Shown piece by piece: positions 23,784 to 33,500 of a DNA stretch of 37,640 nt. The first letter of the stretch is position 1. Each line of letters starts with the position of its first letter. Both the position numbers and the translations under genes were made by a program. The stretch comes from Methanofollis sp. (GTDB lineage Archaea; Halobacteriota; Methanomicrobia; Methanomicrobiales; Methanofollaceae), in NCBI RefSeq assembly GCF_028702905.1, contig NZ_JAQVNX010000011.1, forward strand, positions 1 through 37,640, given 5' to 3'. A model generated the notes under the pieces. It saw nothing but the letters and a program-made list of their open reading frames with translations, ran no database searches and was not told the DNA's origin.

Positions 23784-24338
23784 ATGGATGATTCAAGGTA
23801 CGAGTCACTGAAGATCGAAAATATCGTCGCATCCGGTGTCATAGCCGATTCCATCGATCTCGGGGATGTCTCGAAAAAGGTTCCGAATTGCGAACTGAAC
23901 ACGAAGCGCTTCCCCGGCGCAGTCTACCGGATCGAAAAACCGAAGATCGCCTCCCTGATCTTCTCCTCAGGCAAGGTCGTCCTTACCGGGATCCGGAACA
24001 AGCAGGATCTCTACGACGGCCTCAATATCATCGTCCAGTCCCTCAAGGAAGCGGGGGTCGACACCTACGACGAACCGAGGGTCGGGATCACCAATATCGT
24101 CTGCTCGTACGACATCGGACGGTACATCAACCTCAACAAGGTCGTGATCACCCTTAACCTGGAAAACATCGAGTACGAGCCCGAACAGTTCCCCGGCCTC
24201 GTCTACAGGATCAAGGACCCGAAGATTGTGGCTCTCCTCTTCTCCTCAGGCAAGATCATCCTCACCGGCGGGAAGAACCTCGAGGACATCAAGCGCGGCC
24301 TCGACTTCCTCGAGCAGAAGCTCGAAAGCATAATGTGA
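23784..24338 (+). CDS. tbp: TATA-box-binding protein TBP
   Basis: General transcription factor that binds the TATA box and, with TFB, recruits archaeal RNA polymerase. The 184-residue protein is the standard saddle of two direct repeats (about 8-92 and 99-182), each with FPG(A/L)VYRI-x-(K/D)PKI-x-(S/A)L(I/L)FSSGK(V/I)(V/I)LTG. The phenylalanines that kink DNA (FSSG in both repeats, FPG in both) are present. A short acidic C-terminus is lacking. ATG 23784 is the first start; no clear Shine-Dalgarno sequence is seen. The gene stands alone, with a tRNA gene diverging on the left and a hairpin terminator on the right. Confidence 0.96.
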   Translation: MDDSRYESLKIENIVASGVIADSIDLGDVSKKVPNCELNTKRFPGAVYRIEKPKIASLIFSSGKVVLTGIRNKQDLYDGLNIIVQSLKEAGVDTYDEPRVGITNIVCSYDIGRYINLNKVVITLNLENIEYEPEQFPGLVYRIKDPKIVALLFSSGKIILTGGKNLEDIKRGLDFLEQKLESIM

Positions 24339-24339
24339 T

Positions 24340-24370
24340 TTTACAGGATCTGTAAAAATTACAATTTTTT
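24340..24370 (+). terminator. hairpin plus T-run terminator of TBP
   Basis: Directly after the TBP stop, TTTTACAG (24340-24347) and CTGTAAAA (24351-24358) form a perfect 8-bp inverted repeat with a GAT loop. A six-T tract follows (24365-24370). It resembles a bacterial intrinsic terminator, and the T-tract alone would suffice in archaea. Confidence 0.6.
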
Positions 24371-24375
24371 GAGTG

Positions 24376-24418
24376 GCGCCGGCGACGGCGATTTTCATTC
24401 TGTCATACTCGCCGGCGC
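24376..24418. repeat. perfect 10-bp GC inverted repeat
   Basis: GCGCCGGCGA (24376-24385) and TCGCCGGCGC (24409-24418) are exact inverse complements with a 23-nt spacer. The element follows the TBP terminator and precedes the repeat cluster. It differs in sequence from the R family. It could be a strong RNA hairpin or a protein site; no gene is attached to it. Confidence 0.55.
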
Positions 24419-24540
24419 TCGCAATGTGAAAATGTACCGTTTTATCGATTCTGTAGAATCGGGCATGATTCGGGAGCACGCCTCAGGCATACCGCATGAA
24501 AATTGTTCTGAGGAGTTCGTCTGGTCAAAGTGCCTTCCCG

Positions 24541-24608
24541 CACGCTTGCGCCGGGGGCGCTGCCCCCGGACCCCCGGGATTACGATAGGACGGGGAAGGC
24601 AGAGGGCG
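24541..24608. repeat. dispersed repeat fragment, copy R4
   Basis: Short member: GCCGGGGGCGC-TGCCCCCGG stem, ACCCCCGGGATTACGATAGG and the closing GGGGAAGGCAGAGG. The central part is missing, so the left arm is joined directly to the right end, as if by internal deletion. R4, R5 and R6 together fill most of the 964-base gap between TBP and the Lhr gene; I see no gene in it. Confidence 0.7.
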
Positions 24609-24740
24609 GACCTTTCTGAAGGTGGTTTTGCCCTCTCCATCTCCATCATGGGGTGCTCGTTGAGAGTCAAAACCTCATGAAAACCCGGAGAACGGATCTT
24701 CTGGATCATTTTCATGGTAATCCTCTGGATGGTCATCTCT

Positions 24741-24975
24741 GCGGGGGGCTGCCCTCGAAAAAATACGGTTTTTTCATGCTCGCTGATGCTCACACCCCCT
24801 CCCCTGTCACCAGGATGGGGTGGATTGGCAATCCCCTTTCCCAAGATCTCCGGCCCTGTCTTCCCCGACCCTGGCCTGATTCGTGGGTCCGGGGGAAACG
24901 AGCGCAAGAGAGTTCGAGAAAGCCAGAGGCTTTCGAGGGAGTCCCCGGGTCGAAAGTACGGGGAAGGGGGTGGAC
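24741..24975. repeat. dispersed structured repeat, copy R5
   Basis: Long copy with two internal hairpins: GAAAAAA (24757-24763)/TTTTTTC (24769-24775) in the left stem, and GAAAGCC (24918-24924)/GGCTTTC (24928-24934) between the right G/C blocks, at the place where R2a has GAAAACC/GGTTTTC. It also has CCTGTCTTCCCCGACCCTGG, GGGTCCGGGGG and GGGGAAGGGGGTGGA. The left stem is disrupted by the inserted hairpin. Confidence 0.8.
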
Positions 24976-25233
24976 TTATTGCATTCTTCCGGGGGGTTTC
25001 ACCCCCCGGTCCCCCCACCATTAAGATAGGAGTAGGTGGCAATCTCTCCCCCTCAGTAATCCCATTCGCACTTCCCGGATCCTATCCTGACATCGGGGTT
25101 CCGGGGGCAACGAACGATAGCGAGTTCGAGAACACAGGGAATTGAAGATTCCCGGTGAAGGAAGATCTTCGATCTTCCGTGAATCTTGATTTTCGGCGTA
25201 GTCCCCCGGCCGAGAGTGTGGGGAAGGCAGTGG
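24976..25233. repeat. dispersed structured repeat, copy R6 (longest)
   Basis: Tandem to R5: CCGGGGGG-TTTCA-CCCCCCGG stem, TCCCCCCACCATTAAGATAGG, the central region, CCTATCCTGA..GGGGTTCCGGGGG. An enlarged variable part holds a perfect hairpin GGAAGATC (25160-25167), loop TTC, GATCTTCC (25171-25178), then GTAGTCCCCCGG and GGGGAAGGCAGTGGA. The same order of parts as R2a shows one element family. Confidence 0.85.
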
Positions 25234-25302
25234 ACCCGCGCTCACCCCATTGAACCACAGGGGATCCCACAGCCGGCGTACGAGAATCTCTCCCGAACCC
25301 CC

Positions 25303-28023
25303 TCACCAGAACCGGCGGGTGAGTACGTAGTTCCTCTCCGCCTTCAAGATCTCCCTGTACATCGCATCCTCGTCCCTGCTTTTTCCAAGGACCCGGGCGG
25401 CAGTCTCCGGGCCGACGCCCCGGGCGGCGAGGGCGATCACCGCGGGCTTCCCGTAACTGAGGACAAGATTGGCATTCCGCAGGACACGCGCCTCGACGGT
25501 CCGGTCTTCGGCACTCTTCTTCGCTTTCTTGATCACGCCGATCTGCTCCTCTTCCCAGGGTTTGAGCGCGGCGATCAGGCGTGCCGAGCAGAGGGGGCAC
25601 TGCGGGTGGTCTGGCACCCTCTCGACATGGGTCCGACTCGTCCACTTCTTGCAGTGCATGCAGAAGAGCACGACCTTATCTCCGGCAAGGCGGCGTTTCA
25701 GGGTCGAGATCACCGCCTGATCGGCGGTCGGCGGCGGGACCATGTCGCGGGACGAGGAGAGGCCGTCGGCGCCGAGGACGGAGAGGGGGCCGATGTGGAG
25801 GGCGACCTCGCCGGACTGCACCGCGGCGAAGATCTTCTGCGCCCCTTCCACGTCCATGGTGGCGCGGAAGAGTTCGGTGTACGCCTCGTCGGCCACCACC
25901 GTCCCCTCGAAGGCCTCGATAAGGCGGTGGAGACTGATCTTCTCGTAGTCGGCGTCGGCGTCGATCGCCCCGAACTTCTTCGCGACCTGCACGAGTTTCC
26001 ACTTGAAGAGGGCCGTCCGACGGAGGGCGAGGCGGAGGATGCCGCCGACATGCGTCGGGTCGGTGGTGAGGAGGAACTCCCGCACCTCTGCCGCACGGAC
26101 GGCCTTCGGGAGGCGGAGCATCGCGCGGTAGGCACCGCTCTCGATCCCGACCGTCGTGCCGTAGCGTGCCGAGATCAGGACGGAGAGCACGCGTGCAATC
26201 GCCTCGTTCGCCCGGTGGCCGGCGCAGATATTGCAGACCACGCCCTCGTCCGAGTTCTCCAGGGTGATCAGGCGGTCGGTCGGCACCGGCGTCCTGTTCC
26301 TGTCCATCTCCCCAAGATAGGTGGCGGCGAAGGCGAGCGCCGTCTCGTCGTCGGTATAGGCGGCGAGGTCGCGCGTCCGGCGCAGGCGGCCGACCTCGTC
26401 GGCCACGGCAAAGGGGACAGGGATCTGCTCCCCCTCCCAGGAGGGGAGTTCGCCCTTCGCCTCCCGCGCGGGCTCGACGGTGAGGCGGCCGTCCTCGAAG
26501 TCGAGCACCCGCCACAGTTTCCCCCGCGTGATGAAGACCGCACCGGTGTGGACGAAGCCGACGACAAAGGACTCGTCCAATGTCCCGACCGTCCGCCTGG
26601 CGACCAGGTCGTAGACAGGCACCTTCCTCTCGTCATGGATCATCGAGAGGTTTGCAGAGAGGTACCGCCGGGCGCGGGAGGTGGTGACGATCCGGCGGGC
26701 CGCGCCCTCCCCGTCCAGCCGGATCAGCCTGTGCCCTTCGAGTTGCGTGCAGACGGCGTCGAGGAGCGGGCCGGCGTCCTCAAAGCATCCCGAGCGTTCG
26801 AGGATGGTGCGGGCCTTCTCCACCGCGATCTCGCCGTACTCCACCGCAAGGGCGGCGACGGCATTGGCGCAGACGTCCGCGGCATTCAGGTACGGGGCGA
26901 CCGCCTCGATCTCGCCGCCCCGCGCCCGTCGCATGATCACGAGAGATTCGAGGAGGTCGTCGAAACCGGTCGCAAGCACGGTCCCCCGCGAGACCGCGTA
27001 CAGCTGGTGGCCGGCCCGCCCGACCCTCTGGACCAGGCGGGCCACCTCGCGGGGGCTGCCGAACTGGACCACATGGCCGATATGCCCGATATCGATGCCG
27101 AGTTCCATCGAGGAGGTGCAGATGAGGCTCCGCACCGCGCCGGCCCGAAACCTGTCCTCGGCATCGACCCGCACCTCCTTCGAGAGGGAGCCGTGGTGGA
27201 CCTCGACGTCGCCCCTCTCCATGAGGGCGTGGCCGAGGGCCTCCGCGGTGACGCGGGTGTTCACGAAGACGAGGGAGGAGGGTTCGGCGTCGATCATCTC
27301 CCCGACACAGGCCGCCTGCTTCGGAAACTCGCCGCCGCAGAAGCGGACCCCGAGGTCGAGTTGCTTCGCGACCGGCACCTCGACGAGGGTGAAGGGCCGG
27401 GCGCCGCAGAGGTACCGGCCGATATCGTCGGGGTTGCCGACAGTCGCCGAGAGGCCGATCCTCTGGAACTCCCCCGCGTACTCCTGTATCCTCTCAAGGG
27501 CGACGGCGAGCTGGGCGCCGCGCTTGCTCCCCGCGAGTTCGTGGACCTCGTCGACGATCACGTGGCCGACATGCGCGAGGTGCTGACGCAGCCTCTTGCC
27601 CATGAAGAGAGCCTGCACGGTCTCGGGGGTCGTGATCAGGAGGTCGGGCGGCGAGAGGGCCTGCTTGCGGCGGACCGTCTGGGGGGTGTCGCCGTGCCGC
27701 ACCCCGACGGTGAGGCCGAGCCTCTCGCACCACCACTGGAGGCGTTCGAGGATGTCGCGGTTGAGGGCGCGCAGGGGCGTGATGTACAGCGCCCTGATGC
27801 CGGGTCCGTCCTCTTTGAGCAGGGCGTTGAAGACCGGGAACATGGCGCTCTCCGTCTTGCCCGTGCCCGTCGGGGCGATCAGGACCAGGTTGTCGCCGGC
27901 GAGGAGGTGAGGGATCGCCCGCTCCTGCGCCTCGGAGAGTTCCTCGAAGCCCCGCTCGTCAATGAGCGCCCGCACCCGCGGGTCAAGGAGGTCACGCGCC
28001 GCGCTGTTCCCTGATCTCTGCAA
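25303..28023 (-). CDS. lhr: Lhr-type superfamily 2 DEAD/DEAH helicase
   Basis: ATP-dependent 3'-5' nucleic acid helicase of the large Lhr family (about 906 aa), acting in DNA repair or recombination. Visible motifs are Q-motif-like FEELSEAQERAIPHLL, motif I APTGTGKTES, Ia TPLRALNRD, II VDEVHEL, III LSATVGN, IV VFVNTR, V STSMELGIDIG-type (CTSSMELGIDIG) and VI QRVGRAGHQ. The Lhr-specific winged-helix and DUF-like core follows. A C-terminal Cys cluster (CMHCKKW...CPLCSAR) probably binds zinc, and a helix-hairpin-helix-like end (ALAARGVGPETAARVLG) follows. The start is uncertain. TTG 28023 overlaps the upstream phosphoesterase gene by 32 nt; ATG 28065 and a GTG at 28047 are also in frame, and none has a clear ribosome binding site. 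Confidence 0.88.
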   Translation of the reverse strand: MQRSGNSAARDLLDPRVRALIDERGFEELSEAQERAIPHLLAGDNLVLIAPTGTGKTESAMFPVFNALLKEDGPGIRALYITPLRALNRDILERLQWWCERLGLTVGVRHGDTPQTVRRKQALSPPDLLITTPETVQALFMGKRLRQHLAHVGHVIVDEVHELAGSKRGAQLAVALERIQEYAGEFQRIGLSATVGNPDDIGRYLCGARPFTLVEVPVAKQLDLGVRFCGGEFPKQAACVGEMIDAEPSSLVFVNTRVTAEALGHALMERGDVEVHHGSLSKEVRVDAEDRFRAGAVRSLICTSSMELGIDIGHIGHVVQFGSPREVARLVQRVGRAGHQLYAVSRGTVLATGFDDLLESLVIMRRARGGEIEAVAPYLNAADVCANAVAALAVEYGEIAVEKARTILERSGCFEDAGPLLDAVCTQLEGHRLIRLDGEGAARRIVTTSRARRYLSANLSMIHDERKVPVYDLVARRTVGTLDESFVVGFVHTGAVFITRGKLWRVLDFEDGRLTVEPAREAKGELPSWEGEQIPVPFAVADEVGRLRRTRDLAAYTDDETALAFAATYLGEMDRNRTPVPTDRLITLENSDEGVVCNICAGHRANEAIARVLSVLISARYGTTVGIESGAYRAMLRLPKAVRAAEVREFLLTTDPTHVGGILRLALRRTALFKWKLVQVAKKFGAIDADADYEKISLHRLIEAFEGTVVADEAYTELFRATMDVEGAQKIFAAVQSGEVALHIGPLSVLGADGLSSSRDMVPPPTADQAVISTLKRRLAGDKVVLFCMHCKKWTSRTHVERVPDHPQCPLCSARLIAALKPWEEEQIGVIKKAKKSAEDRTVEARVLRNANLVLSYGKPAVIALAARGVGPETAARVLGKSRDEDAMYREILKAERNYVLTRRFW

Positions 28024-28729
28024 GGGTCCCGATGTAGGTCCCGTCACGCAGCCACACCTCGGCATCGTCTTCGTCGATACACCGCGCGAGCGGCCCGAGA
28101 CCGCTCTCTTTCAGGTCGAGCACGTCCACCCCGCCGGAAAATTCGCAGGCCGCGGGCACGGCGAGGACGCGTGTCCCGTCCCCCCACCCCTCGCCGGTGA
28201 GGGATGAGTACAGGTAGGCGGGTTCTGCCCGCAGGGAGCACCCCACCTCGTCGGAGAGGGAGACGACCGGGTGGAGGTGGCCGATCACGAGGAGGCCGCC
28301 CGCGAGGTCTGGGTCGGGATGGGTATGGCCGTGGAGATAGCCGGCCCCGTCGATGCGTGCGCCCGCCGCAGGGAGGAGTTCGCCGTCCTTAAGAAAACGT
28401 GCGATCCCGCCGTCATGGTTGCCGGGCAGCACCTTCACCTCGGTCAGGTCCCTGAAGGAGTCGAGGAGAGCCGGGAGTTCGTCGCACTCCTGCCTGCTCG
28501 TGATAGGCACCATATGCTTCACGTCTCCGAGGAGGAGGAGGAGGTCGGGGTCTGTCTCCCTGACGGCGGCAAGGACCCGCGACGCCCTCGCCCTGCTCCT
28601 GCTCTGCACATGCACGCCCGCACGGGCAAGGCCGGACTCGATCCCGAAATGGAGGTCCGCGACGACGAGCACCCTTTCCGTGTTCTCCATCAGGAGGGCC
28701 GGGACGTCCGGGAGGAATTCCGGGTGCAT
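27992..28729 (-). CDS. metallophosphoesterase (SbcD/Mre11-related, archaeal PdeM-like)
   Basis: Calcineurin-like metallophosphoesterase, 245 aa. The dimetal motifs are in order: VVADLHFG (D-x-H), LLLLGDVKH (GD), VLPGNHDGG (GNHD), YLHGHTH and VIGHLHP (GH-x-H). It belongs to the family of small phosphoesterases distantly related to SbcD/Mre11. In bacteria a related enzyme (PdeM) is genetically linked with Lhr, and the same pairing occurs here: the helicase frame begins inside the 3' end of this gene. The substrate is unknown (phosphodiester or nucleotide). ATG 28729 overlaps the stop of the RPA-associated gene by one base (TGATG), so it is translationally coupled. Confidence 0.88.
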   Translation of the reverse strand: MHPEFLPDVPALLMENTERVLVVADLHFGIESGLARAGVHVQSRSRARASRVLAAVRETDPDLLLLLGDVKHMVPITSRQECDELPALLDSFRDLTEVKVLPGNHDGGIARFLKDGELLPAAGARIDGAGYLHGHTHPDPDLAGGLLVIGHLHPVVSLSDEVGCSLRAEPAYLYSSLTGEGWGDGTRVLAVPAACEFSGGVDVLDLKESGLGPLARCIDEDDAEVWLRDGTYIGTLAEIREQRGA

Positions 28730-29436
28730 CAGATCAGCCTCACCTGCCCGGTCGAGGGGGTATAGCACTCCCCCTCCTCCAGCAGGGCATAGAGGGCCGC
28801 TTCGGCCGCCGCCCGCCCGACACCCCTCTCCCCGGCGCGGGCAAAGAGGTCCTCTTCGCTGCCACGCCGGCCAGGGCACTCTTCGAGAAGGGAGAGGAGG
28901 AGGGAGCGGGCGTCCTGTGTCGCGCCACCTGCCGGCCCCTCGGACACGCTCGAAAGCGCCGCCCGGACCATCAGGGCCATCCCGGCGATCTCTCCGGCGT
29001 CGCCGTCGGCGGCGGCGAGCGCCTCGATCCGGCCGAGGGTGAGGTCTGCCGTCCGCAGCACCCAGAGGTCACGCACCGGCTTTTCCACCCGCGCCACCGC
29101 CTCGGGCACCAGGACGACCTCGCCGCGGGAGACGGCGAGGGCCCCGCTCACCGCGACAAATGCCGGCGGCTCGATCGAACGTAAGGAATCGGCCGCCTCC
29201 CCGCGCCACGCGGCGGCGACCGTGATCGTGCCGGTCGGGTCGGCGACACGGGCGGTGACCCGTCCCCCCGCGGCCCTGACCGCCGTCAGGGCACCCGTGA
29301 AAAAGACCCGCCGCCCGCGCGCACCGGTCGGTGAAAGGAAGGTTTCGCCGTCAAATTCGGTCGTCCGCGCCATTTCCCCGGCAAACAGCCTGACCGCCGC
29401 CGCGAGAGAGACAGCCCGACCATTCGGCGCATCCAT
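28729..29436 (-). CDS. RPA-associated OB-fold protein (COG3390 type)
   Basis: Archaeal partner of replication protein A that contributes an OB-fold to single-stranded DNA-binding complexes. The 235-residue form starts MDAPNGRAVSLAAAVRLFAGE. It has the family block SPTGARGRRVFFTGALT, an OB-fold (about 45-115, with VTARVADPTGTITVAAA and PPAFVAVSGAL), and the RDLWVLRTADLTLGRIEAL segment. A C-terminal winged-helix-like region (about 165-235) ends GECYTPSTGQVRLI. ATG 29436 is chosen; ATG 29463 would add nine residues and is closer to the predicted transcription start. It opens the operon RPA-associated, MPE, Lhr, divergent from rfcS across about 77 bp. Confidence 0.82.
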   Translation of the reverse strand: MDAPNGRAVSLAAAVRLFAGEMARTTEFDGETFLSPTGARGRRVFFTGALTAVRAAGGRVTARVADPTGTITVAAAWRGEAADSLRSIEPPAFVAVSGALAVSRGEVVLVPEAVARVEKPVRDLWVLRTADLTLGRIEALAAADGDAGEIAGMALMVRAALSSVSEGPAGGATQDARSLLLSLLEECPGRRGSEEDLFARAGERGVGRAAAEAALYALLEEGECYTPSTGQVRLI

Positions 29437-29513
29437 ACCGTAGCGTGTACTCCCCGGCCACATAAAGATCAGGATGACAGCATATTCATGTCTGGAGAAA
29501 CAATCAGTCTGTG

Positions 29514-30482
29514 ATGGAGGGCAACAACACCATCTGGATCGAGAAATACCGGCCGCAAAAACTTGCGGACATGGTCGGCCACCCGGAGATCGTCGAGCGT
29601 CTCCGGTCATACGTGAAGAGCGGCACTCTCCCCCATCTCCTCTTCACCGGCCCGGCCGGCGTCGGCAAGACCACAGCAGCGGTTGCACTTGCAAAGGAGT
29701 TCTTCGGCGATACCTGGCAGATAAACTTCAGGGAGATGAACGCCTCCGACGAACGTGGGATCGACGTGGTCAGGAACCAGATCAAGGGTTTCGCCCGGAC
29801 ATCCCCGCTCGGCGGCGCAAGTTTCAAGATCCTCTTTCTGGACGAGGCCGATGCCCTCACGACCGATGCCCAGGCCGCACTCCGCCGGACCATGGAAAAC
29901 TATGCCCAGAACTGCCGGTTCATTCTCTCCTGCAACTACTCCTCGAAGATTATCGACCCCATCCAGAGCCGGTGCGCCATCTACCGCTTCAGACCCCTCG
30001 ACGACGCGGCGGTCACTGAGCAGGTGCGGCGTGTCGCCGTGACCGAGGGCGTGACCCTCACCGACGACGCCGTGCAGGCGATCGTCTATATCGCCGAAGG
30101 CGACATGAGAAAAGCGCTCAACGCCCTGCAGGGCGCGGCGATCATCTCGCGGGAGATCGACGCGGGCATGGTGTATGAGACGACCTCGACGGCGCGGCCC
30201 GACGAGATCAGGAACCTCCTCGACCTCTCGATGCAGGGCGACTTCCCCGCGGCCGAAGGAGCGCTCCGCCACCTGATGCGCGACCGGGGGATCGCCCCGA
30301 ACGAACTGATCAACCAGTGCTTCAGGGAAGTCGTCCGTTCTGATATGGAAACCGGCCTCAAGGTCGCCTTCATCGACCACCTCGGCGAGGCCGACTTCAG
30401 GATTTCGGAAGGAGCGGACTCCGCCATCCAGATGGAGGCACTGATCGCCCTATTTGTCCTTGCCGCCCGGAAAAACGAATAA
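29514..30482 (+). CDS. rfcS: replication factor C small subunit
   Basis: AAA+ clamp-loader subunit that, with RFC large subunit, loads PCNA on primed DNA. The 322-residue protein carries the RFC boxes: IEKYRP near the N-terminus, Walker [10 protein letters not shown] (46-54), [10 protein letters not shown], Walker B LDEAD (109-113), sensor-1 SCNYSSKI and the SRC arginine-finger motif (152-154). Sensor 2 is [11 protein letters not shown], and a C-terminal collar domain follows. No intein is present, although RFC-S genes in some archaea have them. ATG 29514 is preferred over the preceding GTG 29511; no strong ribosome binding site is seen. MCM1 starts about 50 nt downstream. Confidence 0.96.
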   Translation: MEGNNTIWIEKYRPQKLADMVGHPEIVERLRSYVKSGTLPHLLFTGPAGVGKTTAAVALAKEFFGDTWQINFREMNASDERGIDVVRNQIKGFARTSPLGGASFKILFLDEADALTTDAQAALRRTMENYAQNCRFILSCNYSSKIIDPIQSRCAIYRFRPLDDAAVTEQVRRVAVTEGVTLTDDAVQAIVYIAEGDMRKALNALQGAAIISREIDAGMVYETTSTARPDEIRNLLDLSMQGDFPAAEGALRHLMRDRGIAPNELINQCFREVVRSDMETGLKVAFIDHLGEADFRISEGADSAIQMEALIALFVLAARKNE

Positions 30483-30532
30483 AATATTTTCACCCCCCGG
30501 ACAACCACCTTGATGGAGGAGCCCCCTCATAT

Positions 30533-33500
30533 ATGGTATCAATGTCACCCCGCCAGAACACTGAAGTGACCGATGTCGTCAGCGACTGGGAGACATTCCT
30601 CAAGCGGCAGTACAACCGGAAAGAGCGGGTCGAACTCTCGAAGGAATTCCCGCACAAGCGCTCATTCTACATCGATTACAGGAACCTCGAAGCATTCGGG
30701 AAGCGCGGTCTCGCTCTCGCCGACGAACTCATCGAACGGCCCGAAAAGGTTATGAACGACGTCAAGGACGCCCTCGTCCGCCTCGGCATCATCGAGGAGA
30801 AGGACAGGCGCCTCGTCCATGTCAGGTTCATGAACCTCACCAGGAAGACGAAGATCCGGGACATCAGGGCAAACCAGATCAACACCTTCGTCGCCGTGGA
30901 AGGGATCCTCAGGAAAACGACAGAGGTCAGGCCGAGGATCGTCGCGGCGGTCTTCAAGTGCCTGGAGTGCGGGCAGCTCACCCCGCCGTACTCCCAGACC
31001 TACGGCCGGTTCCAGGACCCCTTCCGGGTCTGCGCCACCTGCCAGAAGAAGACTCCACTCGAACTCGTGCCCGAGAAGTCCGTCTTTCTGGACGCCCAGA
31101 AACTGCGGATCCAGGAATCGCCCGAGGGCCTGCGGGGCGGCGAGCAGCCGCAGACCATCGACGTGGACGTGACCGACGACCTGACAGGCAGCTCCGCGCC
31201 CGGCGACAGGGTGGTGATCACCGGCATCCTCAGGTCTTTCCAGCGTATCAACGCGGGCACGAAGTCCACCCTCTTCGATATCTACCTGGAGTGCAATGCG
31301 ATCGAGGTGGCCGAGAAGGAGTTCGAGGAGGTGAATATCTCCGAGGAGGACGAGGACGAGATCCAGGAACTCTCCAGGGACCCGAAGGTCTACTCGAAGA
31401 TCACCCGGTCCATCGCCCCGACGATCTACGGGAACACGGACGTGAAGGAAGCGGTCGCCCTCCAGCTCTTCGGCGGGATCCCGAAGGAGATGCCTGACGG
31501 CTCCCGTCTCCGCGGCGACATCCATGTCCTCCTTGTCGGCGACCCGGGTATCGCAAAGTCCCAGCTCCTCAGGTATATCGTGCAGCTCTCTCCCCGCGGC
31601 ATCTACACCTCGGGCAAGTCCTCGACCTCGGCGGGCCTCACGGCGACCGCGGTGAAAGACGAGTTCGGCGACGGCCGCTGGACCCTGGAGGCCGGCGCCC
31701 TCGTGCTCGCGGATATGGGCATGGCCGCTGTCGATGAACTGGACAAGATGGAAAAGGAGGACAGGTCGGCCCTCCACGAGGCAATGGAGCAGCAGTGCTA
31801 TGACAACCAGACCGAGGTCCTCACCGAGCACGGCTGGCGGCTCTTCAGGGACGTTGAAGAGGGCGAGCGTGTGGCGACGCTCACGCCGGACGGCAGGTTG
31901 GCGTACGCCGTGCCGACGGCCTATGTGGCTGCCGAATATGACGGCGACATGTACTTCATCGCCTCCAGGCAGGTCGACCTCGCGGTCACGCCCAACCACA
32001 ACATGTACGTGGACCTGAACAGGCGTGCCGACGAGTGGGAGGGCTTCGGCCTCAGGCGGATGGAGACCCTGCCCCTCCAGAGGAGGATGCGTTTCAAGAA
32101 GAACGCCATCTGGGAGGGGATGTATGCCGAGACCTATGAACTGCCGTCGGTGACCATTTACAAGAACCAGAACCATGGCGGAGAGGAGTCGGGCGCCATC
32201 ACCCTGAAGATGAACGACTGGCTGGAGTTCCTCGGCTATTATCTCTCCGAGGGCTCTGTCCAGTACACAAACGGCGTCCCGTATCGCGTCCACCTATCCC
32301 AGAGAGACGGAGTACGTGCCGCGAAGATGACGGCGTGTACCAACCGTCTGGGATTCAGGTGGAGTTATAACGGCCAGAACATCGCCATCTCCTCGAAACA
32401 GCTGGCGACCCATCTGGCAGTGTTCGGGAAGTGCCATGAAAAATATGTCCCGCAATACGCGAAGGAGGTGTGCCCCGAACAGATCCGGATCCTCCTCGAC
32501 GCCCTCGTCCTCGGTGACGGCTGGGTCAGGAAAGGGACAGGCCAGACCGCGTATGTCACCTCCTCGCGGCAGCTGGCAGACGACATGACCGAACTCCTCC
32601 TCAAGGCAGGGATCTCGGGCAACGCCACCGTGGTCCACAGACAGGGGGATGAGGTGCGCGTTCCCGAGGGCCGGACAGCCGTCCTGTCCCATGACATCTA
32701 TCAGGTCTCCTTCATCAGGGAGGGGCAGAACAGGTCGAGCATCAACACCAATGGCCTCAGGCATATCACGAAGGGCCATTATGCCGGCATGATCTACTGC
32801 GTGGAGGTGCCCGATCACGTCATCTATGTTCGGCGGCATGGGAAGCCGGTCTGGTGCGGGAACACCGTCTCGATTGCGAAAGCGGGTATCACGGCAACCC
32901 TCCGGTCCAGATGCGCCCTTCTCGGTGCCGCAAACCCGAAGATGGGCCGTTTCGACGAGTACGCTCCCATCTCCGAGCAGATCAACATGCCGCCCTCCCT
33001 CCTCTCCCGCTTCGACCTCATCTTCATCATGACAGACAAGCCGGACGCGGCCCGCGACATGGCGATCGCAGAGCACATCCTCAAGTCCCACGCGGTCGGC
33101 GAACTGATCGAGAAGAAGAGGCGGATGCCGGTCGAAGGCGTGGACGATGCCTATATCAAGCAGCAACTCAAGCCGGTGACGCCCGATATCGAGCCCCTCC
33201 TCTTCCGCAAGTACATCGCGTACGCAAAGCGGACCTGCTTCCCGACGATCGTCCCCGAGGCGCGGGAGGCGCTGCGGGACTACTATCTCCAGCTCCGTAA
33301 ACTCGCCGACAACAACAAACCTGTGCCGGTGACGGCGCGGCAGCTTGAGGCACTCATCCGCCTCGGCGAGGCGAGTGCCAGGATAAGGCTCTCGCCGACC
33401 GTGGATATTGAGGACGCAAAGCGTGTGATCAAGATCGTGGACACCTGTCTCCGTCAGGTGGCCTATGACGCCGAGTCTGGCACCTTCGACATCGACAAGT

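Noticed and set aside
24395-25042. Open frames lying across the R-repeat cluster, some with a shared GGPGGETPR peptide
   Set aside because: The shared peptide is just the translated G/C stem of the repeat. Similar peptides appear in other copies in different contexts, with no ribosome binding sites.
25186-28014. A 942-codon plus-strand open frame opposite the Lhr gene
   Set aside because: It is the antisense shadow of a GC-rich gene. The minus strand encodes all helicase motifs, and the plus frame has low-complexity Arg/Gly/Asp/Val-rich sequence with no domain.
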